From Eutreptiella sp. 'Long Island Sound 2002' (lineage: Eukaryota; Euglenozoa; Euglenophyceae; Eutreptiales; Eutreptiaceae), in assembly GCA_964036045.1 (NCBI GenBank), contig OZ038378.1, positions 142,700,933-142,764,932 on the forward strand: DNA of 64,000 nucleotides, written 5' to 3'. The stretch's first letter is position 1. Each line of letters begins with the position of its first letter. The translations under genes and the position numbers were made by a program. Shown here piece by piece: positions 12,988-25,692 of the stretch. The notes under the pieces are model-generated. The model had not been told where the DNA came from. It did no database searches and saw only the letters and a program-made list of their open reading frames with translations.

Positions 12988-13104
12988 CACTTTGACACGC
13001 CATGCCTGCTGCGACTGTGGCGTTGTTAACACTGATTCTTGTGCATGTATTATTGATGACACCCCAGGAATTACACTCATGGCATTGCATGACCCCAACA
13101 ACAA
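12988..13104 (+). other. Possible exon, unidentified Cys-rich protein
   Basis: The segment follows an acceptor-like CGTACAG and ends at a donor-like AA/GTATGC, the same GTATGC seen after the candidate exon at 8793. It reads ACCDCGVVNTDSCACIIDD followed by TPGITLMALHDPNN. Entry would leave one base completing a codon and exit after two bases. That phase matches the 9901 exit of the upstream candidate. This is suggestive only, and no family is recognised. Confidence 0.22.
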
Positions 13105-13310
13105 GTATGCCCTCACATCGCAATGGAATTCGCAGCACCCCCAACCCTGGAACAGTCACATCCCGAACATCTGCAGTGCCACCGTGGCATTCCTATCACC
13201 CCCCCAGGACTGCCATGGTGGCATCCTTAACCCTTATGGTTGCGTTCTTAACGCCCCACCGCCATCCCAAGACCTGACCTGTGGGCACCCGCCTCCCTGC
13301 CTTCTCGCAG

Positions 13311-13447
13311 ACACAGCCCACGTGGTTCCGCTGGGTCAAGCCGGAGAAGTCTGGAACTGGGGAGGTGGTCCTGGAGTACAGCACGTCAAACCATGAGTCC
13401 GTCTGCCTCAACGGCAAACTGATTGCCGGGACCGCAGAGGGCACCAG
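13311..13447 (+). other. Possible exon, unidentified protein
   Basis: The stretch is bounded by a pyrimidine-rich CCTTCTCGCAG acceptor and an ACCAG/GTGTCC donor, 137 bp long. It reads TQPTWFRWVKPEKSG and continues GEVVLEYSTSNHESVCL, a beta-strand-like composition quite unlike nearby junk frames. The signals are as good as those of the confirmed STE24 exons, but I cannot recognise the protein. The phase does not join directly to the 12988 candidate without another exon between them. Confidence 0.3.
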
Positions 13448-15574
13448 GTGTCCCTTTGCTGCTGCCATGCCCCAAACCCCTTGGGAGGGAAGTTGTGATG
13501 GAAAGCAGCACCATGATGGTTCTCCAAAACCTCCCGTTTCTTCAACCGCCCCCCAGAAGGCAACCTCCCCGACCCTGCCCCATGCATCCACCATCAGCCA
13601 ACCCCCCCCCGTATGTACCTAACTTTAACCGCACCTGTACCCACTGGGTTTCTAAACCTAACGACCCTTCAATGCCCAACCTGGTGTGGCCGAGTGGGGC
13701 CAGCTACCAATTGACCAGCATGTACGCATAACCCTGTAGAGTCCAGTAGGCTAGTGCCGCGTGAGGTCACAGGGTCGGGGATTGAACTCGAGATCACTCT
13801 TCGAACTGAGGCAGCGCCGTACAGCGGCGGATGGACAGAGGCGATGACAGTCGTGGGGCAGGCGCGACCAGAGCCTAATACGGACACTGCAACCGGACCC
13901 TTTGAGCCCCCCCCCCCCCGAACCCGCTCCCTCTGCTTTCGGCAACATCCCTCAAAAAAAAACTCCTAAAACTACCCGGTTTTCCAGGAGCCCCCCCAAA
14001 AGGGCATTTCGTTGGTGTCGCATCGTTTAGAAACCGAGCCCCCCTGGGCCCAAGGCAGAGGGGGTGGGGGTGCCCTGCCACGACAGGCCTCAGATGCGTC
14101 TCACTGCCCCGCTCTCACCCCCACCCCCTGTGTCACTGCGCTGTGCCTTGTGCAGGGTAGCCTCCGAGGGCCCGCCCGCCGCCGCCCGGCTGAGCATTCA
14201 AGGGGTCGCCGCCGCCGTCTCGGTCCGGCCCTGCGAGGCCCCGGAGGAGGGCCCCAGCCTCCTGTTGCCCTCCGCCTCTGCGCCGGCAGGTGTGCCGGTG
14301 TGGGTGGTGGTCCAGCTGCAGTGTCCCGTGAACCCGCACTCGACCCCAAAGGGGCTCAGGGGGGGGGGGTGCCCCTTACCCCCGCCCCCACGGACCTCCC
14401 ATCCGCATTAGTGTGGGAAGGGGGCTCCCTTGATCGTGCAGATATGTACGTGTGTACGTGTATCCCCTTATCCGCATGCGCGTATACGTGTATACGTGCG
14501 TCTACATATACGTGTCTCCTAACATCATCTCTATATCGGGAGTCTGCATATACGCGTGTACGTATACGCGTAGGCGTGCGTACGTGTAGACACGGTGCTC
14601 GAACTTGTAGACACGGTGCACATTCTGGATTCTGGATGCTTTGCTGATACTTCCTGACGGGTGGCAGTACACGCGTATACCCACAGCCCTCACCTGCCGG
14701 CAGGTGTGACACAGGACATGGACCGGACACCGGCTGTACTGCACGGCAACAGGACTCCCCCGCCCCCTACCCCCCCCTCTCAGGACATGCTGAGTTTGAT
14801 GGTGCCGGCGATGAGGCACCGGATGCACCAGAGGATGGTGGGGGAGGGTGACGGTTGATCTGCTGGACCGGAGGAGGGGGTTGTGCGTGGCTCTGCCTCC
14901 TCTTTGCTTGTGTCTACTGCGTTGCATAATGGGAGGCACGGAGTCGCAGATCCCCCCCCCCTTCCCCCCATGCCCCATGCCCCTGGGGGGGGGGAGGGCA
15001 CCGACAGGGCCTCTGGTCTGGCAGTGGGAGGTCGCACATCACTGGTGGTCTGCCCTTTGCTAGGGCACTCAGCGGGCAAGGCAAGGAGCTAGACCGCATT
15101 GGTCTTTGACTGCGACGCTAAGACCTCCTAGAGACACGATACCCCTGCACAGGGCAGCTCGATGAGTGGCGGATGAAGGCCGGGTGCAGCCCTCACCCCA
15201 GCGCCGGGACAAGTGGCGTAGAGGAGCACCACGGTGAGGCCGACTTGAGAGTCGATGGTGAAAGAGAAATGAGAACAATGAGGAGGAGGTGCACACGGGG
15301 TGCTGCTCCTCTGCCCTCAGAACAAGAATGATGAACATGAAGAGTGCACAGATAACACAAGTCGGGGCACATGCGGCATGAAGAGTGAGCCGCATTGGCT
15401 CGCGAGGGCCGTCATGTGGCGGGTGAAAACACGATGCTGCACAAGAAGGGCTGTACGGATGCGTGGGGCCTATCCGTCCAAGAGATACCATCTTCCACGG
15501 TTTTCTACTGGTGCCAAGGCAGCAAGTTTGCGGAGAGGGCCGGGCGGGTGGAGGAGGAGAGGGGGTATGTCCAA
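13448..15574. other. Non-coding GC-rich DNA with a TACG-rich patch
   Basis: I see no gene. Around 14435-14620 the DNA is dominated by ACGTGTA and CGTATACG motifs, an alternating purine-pyrimidine patch. TGTAGACACGGTGC is repeated at about 14586 and 14607. Poly(C) and poly(G) runs lie near 13910, 14361, 14950 and 14983. The remaining frames are low-complexity Pro/Gly/Arg readings. Confidence 0.5.
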
Positions 15575-16165
15575 AGTACTCCGAAATTCCCTGGAGTACC
15601 CGGGAGTACCGTGAAGGACCTCGGAGTACCTTGAAGTACCCCAAACTACCCCGGAGAGCCCCAAAATGCCCCAAAGTACCCCAAAGTACCACGAAGTACC
15701 CCAAAGCACCCCAAAGCACCCCAGAGTACCCTGAAGTACCCCAAAGCACCCCGGAGTACCCCAGAGTACCCCAAAGTACCCCAAAGCACCCCGGAGTACC
15801 CCGGAGTACCCTGAAGTACCCCGAGTACCGTGAAGTATCCCGGACTACCCTGCAGTACCCCGGAACACCCCAAAGTACCCCGAATTACCCAAAGTGCCCC
15901 GGTGTACCCCGGGGTACACTAGAGTACCCCGCAGGACCTTGGAGTACCTTGCAGGACCCTAGAGTACCCCGGAATACCTCGGAGTACCCCGAAGTACCCC
16001 GGAGTACCCCGAAGTACCCGGAGGTACCCCAGAGTGCATGAGAGTACCCCGCAGTACCCCGAAGTACCCCGGACTACCCCGGAGTTCCCTGGAGTACCCG
16101 GAGGTGCCCTGGAGTCTGCGGGAGTACGCGACAGTATGCCGGAGTACCTCGTAGTACCCTGAAGT
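15575..16165. repeat. 10-bp minisatellite, AGTACCCCGG type
   Basis: About 590 bp of a degenerate 10-bp unit, AGTACCCCGG, with AGTACCCCAA, AGCACCCCAA and AGTACCCTGA variants. + strand frames read Pro-Glu/Lys-Tyr-rich peptides and minus frames read Gly-Tyr-rich ones. These follow from the repeat and are not proteins. Confidence 0.93.
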
Positions 16166-19100
16166 TCTCTCTCAGCATCCTCCTCCTCACGCTTGGCGAG
16201 AACCTCCTCGCTGAGCCATGCTGCCACGTCTACGTTGCGAGGCGGTGTGCGGAGATGGGGGGTTGTGGGGGAGCAGAGGGGGGGTGGCAAGAGAGTGGGG
16301 GTGTGTGCGGAGACTAGGGCGGGGGTGAGAGTAGAGTGCCCTAACCCGTCCTCCCCATGTGGTATGCGGCCCCCGGCTCAACACAAGGGCCCCCCACCGA
16401 CAGCAGTGGGCCGGTCAACAGCCGACGGCCTGGGGCCGCCGGGTGTGGGCTGAAATGCGGAGGGTGACTGACGATGGTTGGCCTGTGCCCGCCGGGTTCA
16501 CGGGAACAACGAAAGCCTCCTGGAGGTGCATCCCATTCTACCCAATGTGGCGCCGCAACCCCCTCCCCCTTCACCCAGCACTGACAGGCTTTGCAACACC
16601 AAAAACGCCCCAGCGAGGGGCAGAGTGGTTTGCGAAGCGTACCAGCAAGGGGCGGGGTACCTGGGGGGGGGGGGGACTCCGCGGCCCCTAGGACACCAAC
16701 TACCCCCCCCCCCCCGGGGGCCTCCGGCCAACAGTTAGTTGGGGGGGTAGTTGGCGTCCAGAATTGAGGGGTTGCCCCCCGCCCCCCCCCGTGGCGGGGT
16801 ATTTCTCAGAGCTCCTCGGCAAAGGGGAGAGCCATCCGCAAAGGGCCACACTGTGGGGTATGGGGCAGAGATGGCAGCAAAGTGCCCCAATGTGGGGCAG
16901 AGTTATTCGTAGATTCTCCCTGGTGAGGGGCTTGGATCGTTCAAGGAACACCCCAGCCAGGGGCTTGGCAGTTCGCAGAGCGTCACGGCACTGCAATACA
17001 ACATTAACATCACCCTAGGTGCCACACCCAAGCCTCCTCCAGGTGGATGGATGCCTACCGACACCGTGGCGGTGCCTCCTGTTAGCAGTGGCAAGGGGGC
17101 AATGGTAAACTGGGGCAAGCCCAAGGATGGCTACAACTTGGGGTGGCCTAACCTCAGGGGAGAAGCCCGCTGAGCCATGGTGTATCACACCGCTGGCCCA
17201 ACCTTCCCTGACAAGTCTCTTTGGACGGGCTAGGGCCGTTGTGGCTTGCGGACAGAGGACCCGACGGTGGATCGAACCGTACCGTTGCTGCACGCCGATG
17301 GCCAAACCAAATGGCCTACCGGGAGGGGTGTTCTCAGGTGTGCAGCCAGATTTGTCTCTCTGTTGCAGAGGTAAGATGGAGCACTCCTTCCCCTGTGTCT
17401 ACGTTGACCCAGGTTGGATGAAGCAACAACCCGACATAGTTGGGGCCGACACTTGCGCTCCTCCTTCTCCTCCTCCTCCTCCTCCACACCCCTTTTCCTC
17501 CACCCCCCCCCCCCCCCCGCCCCCCTCCTCCCACGGTTGTGTGCAAGGAGTGAGTGGGAACACAACATGCTGAGGAGTGATCACCAGGTAAGTCTCAAGC
17601 AGCAACCCCACAAAACACAGGGCCCTGGGCAGACAGTCTAGCGCACCAACAAGAGTGTAGCACATCCACCCATCCCTCTCCTCCCGCACCCCCCCCCCCC
17701 TGTCCCTCGCGCCCCCCCCCCCCCCCCCTTTCCAGATCCACAGACGTCGGGGCACACCTCCCTAGAACCGGAATGCTCACCAGCGGACCCACTCCGGTTT
17801 TGATGGTTCCAAGCCCCCCCCCGCCCCCCCCCCGCTCCCTCTCATCCGCTGCCCCCCAGCCCCCAAGACATGCTGAAGCCCAGGCCTGAATTTGGGGCAA
17901 TCCCCCCCCCCCCCCCCGGACCCAAAACCCCCTTCTAATTCAGGCCTGCGTAGGCCCCAACCACTGCCTTGGGGGTGTTGTGCTGTTTGTTGTTGTTTGA
18001 GGGGGGGGGGTTGATATCCAATGAGATCTCAGTGCATCGATGGGGCCACGGGCGCAAACGGCGGAACCAAGCAGGTGACCCTCCGAGCCCCAGAAGAGGA
18101 GAGAGCCGCCGGGGGACATCGGATTCACATGCCGCCCCCTCTCACGACTGGGCCCTACGCACCTCCGCGGGTCTGAAGGCAAACAACTCATGTTCAGAGC
18201 CGCCCTCCTCGTTTCCAGAGCCCCGGGCCGCGGCACAGCGCCCGTCCACCGCAGCCGATCAGCATCGGCTATCGAGCTTCCTTCGCGTCGCGGGAGTGCA
18301 GTCCCCCACGCAGCGGCACGCGCCGGGCGCGGGTAAGAGACGGCCCAAGACGGCGCCCACGAGAGTCGCCCGATGCTAACGGCCCCGGCAATGGAACGGC
18401 GGATGACGGCCGTTGCGACTGCGGGGCCGTTCCGGTTGCTGCTGCAGCTGCCCGGGCTGCACTGCAGCCACGGCCCTCCTGGCATTCTCTGTCCTCCGCT
18501 TCCCTGCCCCGCACCAGCACCCTCCAGTCCCCTGACTGCCCATACCATGTGGCCCTATAGGCCAACTCCTTCCCGGACCTCTCTACCCAGCCCCCCTCAA
18601 CGCCGCCCCCCCGTCCCCCTCCGGCAGTCCCTTGCCTCCTACCCACCGCCGCGTATCTTCCTCTGTACCCCGGCCCCTTGGGCCCACCTCCCGCCGCTTG
18701 TAGTGCTGCCTTGGGGCGGGGCGGTGGGCGTGGCACTGGCCGGCTTTGCCGGGGTGGCAGTGCCACGGCCGACATGCACAGTGCAAGCAGCGCCTTCCTC
18801 CGCAGCCGCAGCAGCAGTGCCATGGAGGTCATGAGCATTGTACAACGGTTGTTCTAATGCCTTTGGCGTCGACCTTCAAGTAGACTCAAGGCCAGAGGGC
18901 CTGAACGGGGGGACTGGGAAGGGGGGGTGGGGGGGTGGGGGTGGGGTGGATTGCCTTGTGTGTCTGTGGGGTGCTGTCCCCACGGTCTATCGGACCTCGC
19001 CGCCTCAGGGGCTTAGGTCTTGGGGCACTTGGGTCGGTCTTCACGCCTGCCCTGCTTGCTGCTCCGACGGTGTCATCAAGCGACGCAGACAGCGATTCAC

Positions 19101-22100
19101 GGAGGCGAACCGCATCTCTTTGTCTACCGCCCTCAACACGTGGGGGGCTGGGGGGGGGAGGTCGGTGGGTAGCAGTCTCCGCCCCCCCCCCCCCCTCCTC
19201 ATGATTGGTTGGCCGTCCAGCCCGCAGGATTTCGGCCCAGACTTGGGGGGCCACCCGTCCCCTCGTCTTGTCCGGGCATTGGTCCCCCCCAGCCCCGTTG
19301 CATATGCGTACCCCAGTGCCCGATCCGCGGGTTTGGCGGACCGATGTCGAGGGAAGTGCACCCGCATGCTGCTGTCCGCCATTTTGGGCCCCGGGGGAGG
19401 AGGGGTGCTCATTGGGGGACAGGTCTACGGGAAGGGGCCCAAAGCCCCCCCAACCGGAGGTCGCATTCCACTTTCTTGGAGGCGCACAGGGCCCCGGCAT
19501 CGAGTCAGGGATTTGGCGTACATCGGTCACCCCCCGAAAACGAGGCGCCATCTGGCGACCTGAAAATTGCTCTGCCGGGGGGGGGGGGTGACAGGGACGC
19601 CCGCCAAAGGAGGGGGGGGGGTTGGAGAAATGGGGTTCCGTGTCGGGCCCTTTGTTTTGTGTAAGAACGGATGTTGGCGCCGAAGGCGCACGAACACAAA
19701 ATTTGGCCCAAAAAAGTTTTTTCCACCAATAATTTCCCCCCCCAAATTTGAGTAGTCAAAATGATCAGCGCGACGTGGGTATCATTTTGAACCATAGATG
19801 TTGGGTTGACCCCCCCCCCCCCCCCCCGCGGCACGGCAGGTCGGGCGCCCCCGCCCTGAACCCCCCATTCCTTCACGGTTGATGGATGCAGAAGTATTCC
19901 CAGGCCCTATTCCGTGTACATTCCGGTCCTTCTGCGGTGCTTCTGGAACAGGAGGGCACAGCCCAAAGCAGAACGGCCGTCAATGGGTGTGCCGCATGCC
20001 CCTCCGCAGCCACGGTACCAGTGCAGTGGTGGCCGATGGGGTGTGGGGCCAGCAGTATTGCAGTACTTCATCGCACATACAAGCGGTGGAACCAACAACG
20101 GCATGTATCTGCAGACACCAATTTTACCCGCAACGCTTGTCCCACGACCGATGTCTTCCAGGCTTTGATTTCCCTATCACCACCACCACCACCACAACAC
20201 GCCACTTCTCTGAGCCCGAGCAACAGGATCATCACGACTACCACAGCGCGTGGAGGGAGCCTTCCAGGGCTGGTGACAGGCCTGCTCAACAGGAGCTTGG
20301 CGTCGGTTGACGGGCCCCTCTCGCTGGGTAGAAGGAAGCTATGCACTTGCCGAACTTCCTGATTCCCCCTGAGAAGCCCGGCCGCACCAACGTCCATGTC
20401 AGCCATTGTGACAAAACACAACCCAACGCTTGCACACCCAAACCCGTCATCAGGCCACTGTGCCTTGAGAGCCACCCATGACCGGGCCTGACTGGAGCAG
20501 GCTTCCACTGCTCTGTGCCTGGCGTACCGGTGTCCGTGGCTGACCTTTCTCCCAAGGCCGTTCCCCTGGTGGTTCTGTCATTCCACTGGCGTTCAGAGCC
20601 ATCAGTAGACCGTGACGTTGAAGTCGGCGTTCGGGGTGTATCTAGCGCCTGGCGTCCCAACGAGTTTGTAGAGGTGTATGACATTTTGTCCTCCATGATC
20701 TCGTGTCGTGCCTCGTGCGACTCCTGGCCGGGTGCAGGTGATGCCTCCAGCTAGTGTGTGCCCGACTCTTGTGGCTGACCGTGAATCGGTGTCTCGGGGT
20801 GGACGTCTGCGGCTTGGAGGGTGTGGATCTCCACAAGTTCGCCATTTCCCAAATCGGGGGCGTTTGCCGAGTCCTTGAAGGCCTGTTGTGGTGCATCATT
20901 TGTGGGGGGGCTCCCCTTCAACGGCTCTGGGGCTCTCGTCCTGCACCAGCTGGCCCTGACTTGGAGGACGCTACTTCGGATGTGCATGTTTGTGCATTTT
21001 GTTTCGGAATTGCGGGGGTTGACTGGCCGAAGGTTGACATCTGCGGCGATGCTGGTGCTTGTGATCGAAGAACGGGGACGGGGTGCACATGTAGATACTG
21101 TACATAAAGGGGGGGCCTCATACGCCCACTGTGCCTGTCCAGCCTCCTGCACACATTGGCATGACTCCGTCCGTCATGCCTCCTTTTGAAAACTTCACCC
21201 CCACGTGCCAACACGAGAGTGTTTGTTTTCCAGCGGCTTCTGAATGCTGCAACACCTTCGCCACCTCAGCGACTCTCTGACCGGCCACCCTCTTTCCTGC
21301 ACCATCAAATCTCCGTCGTCAGAGAAATCACCGTTTGTGCCTGAAGATTGGAGCGCATAGGCCCTACCGCGTTTCATCATTGCCTCGCCACTGTTTCCCC
21401 TTTCCACTTTTGCTGGAAATAGGCAAGTGTTTCGGGGACTTGGACGCATATTTTGTAGTAGAATTCGAACCTTTTTACCCGATGGAAGTGCAAGGTCTCC
21501 CCATCGCTGTCAGGCCCGGCGTGGAGGTGGAGACACTGGTCATCCCACCGCATCGGCCCCCTTGCAGTATCAGGGGTCGCTGCGGACCGCCGCTCACTGT
21601 GCAGTGGTTCGGCCTGGGTGCTGCGCCTGTGCTCATTGTACCCCGGGCCATGCGTTTCGAGTGACCTCCAAACCGACATCCTGGATGCCTCTGCTCTGTG
21701 GGCATTTGGGGGGGCGGTACTTCCAGGGAGCTGGGTCCATCCAGAGGGGAGTCCATTTGATTGGTGGCATCTGGTTGCAGAGGCACCCAGGCTGACGATG
21801 ACCCAACCCATGGCCAAGGGCTGCACAGAGCGCTTGTTCCCAATGCGGCTGACCTCGAACCCCAGCCCGACCCCCAACTTGCCCAAAGCCACGGGGGACC
21901 TCCCCCAGATCGCACCTCCGTACGGCAGCACCACCGACTGCTGCCAGGCGAATGGAGGCGGATCACTGTGTGCCGTACAAGCCGTGCTGACTTCACTCCA
22001 CGCTCCACGTCCAAGTGCACAGGGGATGACCAATGCTGCTTTGCTTGCCGCTGTTCCGTGGTCACAGGGAATCGCTTCTCCGCCTCCGTTGCCCAACGCA

Positions 22101-24173
22101 CTGCCAAGGGATGGCCATGTGCATCCCCAACCCAGTCATCAGTGCAGTTTGCCGGTGCACACACGGAGCAGATCTCATGGTCGTGCACCCCCCCCCCCCT
22201 CTTCGGTACCGAGGGGCATACGTGGCGTAGGCTCGTTTACCACGAATGACTGCCCCCAAAACCACAAGTGGAAAGTCCCGAGGGCTTTGTCAATTGGCTC
22301 ACTAGTGTTAGCGACAGGCCTCATTTATAAGAGGGGGGGGGGGGCGGGGCATTCTGTGGGGCCCCTTTTTTGTAAGTGGAGTTCATTGCTCACACCCCCT
22401 CGAGGTAGACCACAACTTGGAGGCCGTTTGGCTCTGAGATGGGGCGCAGGCTTGTGGGCAACATTTGTGGATTGGGAACCAAATCCTTCATCGCGCCTTC
22501 GAGGCGTCTCATGATGGGCGCCCATGAGGCATTGACGACGGAATCAAACCACAAAGAGATCTTGGCATGGGGCCCGCGTAACGACAAAGCGAAAAGGGGC
22601 AACAGTACACGACCGGACAAGGCTTCTGTGAACAGGGAAAGAGGGTATGGCGGGTGCCCAGCCCAGGAAACCCTCGGAAGGGGGGGGGCACGGGGGGAGG
22701 GGCCGTCTCCTCGGTTCAGGTGCGCGACCCCCCCTCCCTGCCCTCCGGGCCCACTTAGTTACCAAAGGTCAATGGCTACGGGCCATAAATATGATATGTT
22801 GGCGCCAAAGGCGCCCGAAATCTTTGTCCCCTTTGCTGGGGACCCCCGAGAATGCAAGGGTGAGGTAGCCACTATTGATTTTGAGGTAGCCAGATGGCCG
22901 ACTCGCGTCTAAAAGCGAGGAGACGGCCCCCCCGTGTGGGGGGGGGGGTCCAGGGCCTCAGACCCACCCACCCGGACCTCTACCCCCCCTCCCTTTGCAA
23001 CGTAATTCTGGGCAGTCCAGCACCTCCATCATCCTGGGCTGGCCCCAACCGGCGAACAACGCAGAAGACGCCGGCACAGAACGCCCTTGCGATGGTACGC
23101 AACAACGCCCCCTTCCATGGCCGCTCCCCCTCACCAAAGGATGGCGTCACAGCCCTGCAGCCTGTCCGCCCCCCCCCCCCCCCCCGGGGGAACAGCACCC
23201 ACAACGGGCGATGCATGCGCCGCCATCTGCAGCGATGTCAGACCGCAGGTTTGGAACCGGAATTCCCTGCAAAAGTGTGGCTTCACTTGGTCCACAGCCG
23301 CAGACCGCCTGCGCCCATTTTGGCATGCCTCATGGGAGGGGCGTGTGTGTGCCGATGGCAATGGCACGGAAGAGCTCTTAGCCCCGACTGTGTTGCTCTG
23401 CAACCGTGTGCCTCTGTGGTCTGGGGCGGCATTCCACATGGGCATCCCCCGGAGGCGGGGCCGGCCTTCGGGATCCCACCCCCCAACGCGCCCCGCAGGC
23501 CGCCCACGCGGCACAACTCAGGGGGTCCGCATGGGCCGCAAGGGCCACCTCCGTGAGGCAAAGGGGCGTTTCGATGACTCCCCACCGGCGGTGATGCCAT
23601 GTGTCAAGCCATTGCTTGGGGGACTGATACCCCGGCAACACAACATAACACTCTGTTCTTTGCAGGTCCGCCCCCTGGCAATACTGGGGGAGGGATCATA
23701 TGCCCTACCCCCCCCCCGCCCAAGGCCTACCCCCCATCCCCCCCCCCCCCACTCTGCACTCAGATCAAGTGCAAGTGTGCACTGGTACGAGGTCTGAGGT
23801 CTGAGGGACGGATGCCACGAACGGTGCGGGCTGGCCGGTGGACGCGGGGCCCTCCAGTTCAGATTCCGAGCCATGCGGCCCAAGATATCACAAACCCCAA
23901 ATGGCCCGTCCAGTGCACACTTCTTGGTTTCATAGTTGAGTGGACGGAGAGGCGTGCTCCAAGCATTTGTGGTCGTGTATTGGTGGCTTGCCAGTGTGTT
24001 TCTGCGGGGGCCCATCCACCGGGTAAAATCCGGGTAAGCGTCCAAAACCCCTTGACAACCCGGCCTTCGTTTGGGGATGTTTGTACCGGAATGCACAGGC
24101 CTTGGCCACATGGGGCCCGTTCGGGGGATCGACAACTTGCATTGACAAAGTGCGGCAGGCCCCCCACCAGTCC
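16166..24173. other. GC-rich, homopolymer-rich DNA without a recognised gene
   Basis: Eight kilobases with no gene I can support. It is peppered with G or C runs of ten or more, for example near 16661, 16703, 17503, 17711, 17902, 19812, 22328, 23170 and 23738. Short motifs recur: GTTGGCGCC(G/A)AAGGCGC is at about 19674 and 22799. A ~110-bp segment at 23345-23460 resembles 34300-34420 inside STE24 intron 2. Open frames here are Pro/Arg/Gly-rich and overlap on both strands, as expected of GC-rich non-coding DNA. Confidence 0.5.
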
Positions 24174-24534
24174 TGGAGATAGAGTGTATCCGAAAACTTG
24201 TAATTATTGTATCCGACTGTATCCCATGCTTTAGAAGTGTGTGTCCAATGTGTATCCCAACTTTCAAGTGTGTGTATCACATGTGTATCCCAACTTTTAA
24301 GTGTGTGTCAATCCAAAAGTTGTCTGGTCACCCTAGTACAAGCCATGCTTCTTCATAGCATGTGCTTGGAGGGTCTGACTGAGATTTCCCTCATCGGTCA
24401 TTTGGGGACAGGGTGCATGTTACCACAGATGGCCAAGATTTCTCTCTTTTTTTTCATGGTTTGCATGTATCACATGTGTATCCCAAAAACAAAAAGTGGT
24501 TATCCCGTGCCAGTGTGGATACACTCTATCTCCA
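24174..24534. mobile_element. MITE-like element with 18-bp terminal inverted repeats
   Basis: TGGAGATAGAGTGTATCC at 24174-24191 is repeated as its exact reverse complement at 24517-24534. Together they enclose 361 bp with no coding frame of note. The inside is AT-richer than the flanks and carries several GTGTATCCCAACTTT-type repeats (24230-24310, 24465-24485). AGTC lies beside both ends and might be a short target duplication. Size, exact inverted ends and lack of coding capacity fit a non-autonomous DNA transposon. The superfamily cannot be told from this. Confidence 0.55.
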
Positions 24535-25444
24535 AGTCTGCCCCCCACCATGATCTTGTGGATTTTGGGGCTGTTTCGGGCCAACACGGGTGATTTTGAC
24601 CCCCAAGATAGAGTTGGGAGGGCAGCTCCTACTCGGCACCCACGGCCTGGTCCACCAAAGTTGAGTTTAGGTCAAATCCCAGATTTGGGAAGGGCGCATG
24701 GAAATGCAAAAGATGGTCAAAGCAGAGAAGAGCCCAAGCAGTGTGACAAACTTACTGGCAACACGCTGAGAGTAAGCCCTACCTTTGAATTTGGCCATTT
24801 GGGACCCCCCCCCCCCGTACCTTTAACAAAAACCAGGGAATGCAAAGTGGACCGAACATGGGCCAATGGAAGTGTACTTCGGTGCATGACTCCCCGTGCC
24901 TTTTCAATGGGAATGTGTTGGTACCGCGGGGGGTATGTTTCTTGGAGTGTTTTGGGGGGCATTTTGCTTCACGTTCCCTACTTCCATCGACCCTCGTCGC
25001 ATCTCCTTTGCCATTCTATGTTCACCGTCACTATGTTCACTAGAAGTTCCTCAGCAATCGGTAGAATGCCGCGACTTTGACAACGCATGTGGCCCTCTTT
25101 TTGGAACGAGGAACAACCCTTTGGGCACGATGATGACCCCATCCACGCAGGGCCTCTAGAAAGGGGGGGGGGGGGGGGGCAGGTTGCGACGTCCAGTTTG
25201 CGACCTGCATCGTGTGCCAGTCGCGTGCGCACTGCGCGTCAGACATTCGAGCGGATGGGTGGGTTTGAGGTCGCTTTCAGTACGGTCCATGTGTTGGGCA
25301 CCATTGATCAGTAGATACCTGTTGTCCCCAAGTGGGCCATGACGCCGGGTGTTGAATTGACCAGCATGATCCTGACCTCATGCCAGGCCAAGGTGGTCCT
25401 TAAGGAACTAGATTTTTTTTTTTTTGTTCAGGAACGCCCTCAAG
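24535..25444. other. Non-coding stretch
   Basis: No recognised gene. There are a poly(C) run near 24807, a long poly(G) run at about 25165-25180 and a poly(T) run at about 25413-25423. Confidence 0.45.
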
Positions 25445-25692
25445 GACCGCCCCAAGGGACCACGAACCGCCAACCGCCAACTCCCATCAACCGCCAACCA
25501 CCACCAACCGCCAACCACCAACCGCCCCAACCGCCAGCAGCGACCAACTGCCAACTGCCAACCACTGCCAACCGCCACCAACCACCAATCACCAACCACC
25601 AACCGCCGCCAACCACCATCAACCTCCACCAACCGCCAGTTGCCAACTGCCAACCGCCGCCAACCGCCAACCGCCAACCGCTAACCGCCCAT
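25445..25692. repeat. 7-bp minisatellite, CCAACCG/CCAACCA type
   Basis: About 245 bp of CCAACCG, CCAACCA and CCAACTG units in variable order. + strand frames read Asn/Gln/Pro/Thr-rich peptides and minus frames read Gly/Trp/Val-rich ones. I treat it as a microsatellite-like array about 580 bp upstream of the STE24 start. Confidence 0.92.

Noticed and set aside
13760-13830. tRNA-like B-box on the minus strand (GAGTTCAATCC)
   Set aside because: No acceptor or anticodon stem could be folded around it.
18269-18838. Open Arg/Gly/Ala-rich frames on both strands
   Set aside because: Both strands are open because of GC richness; no motif distinguishes either as coding.
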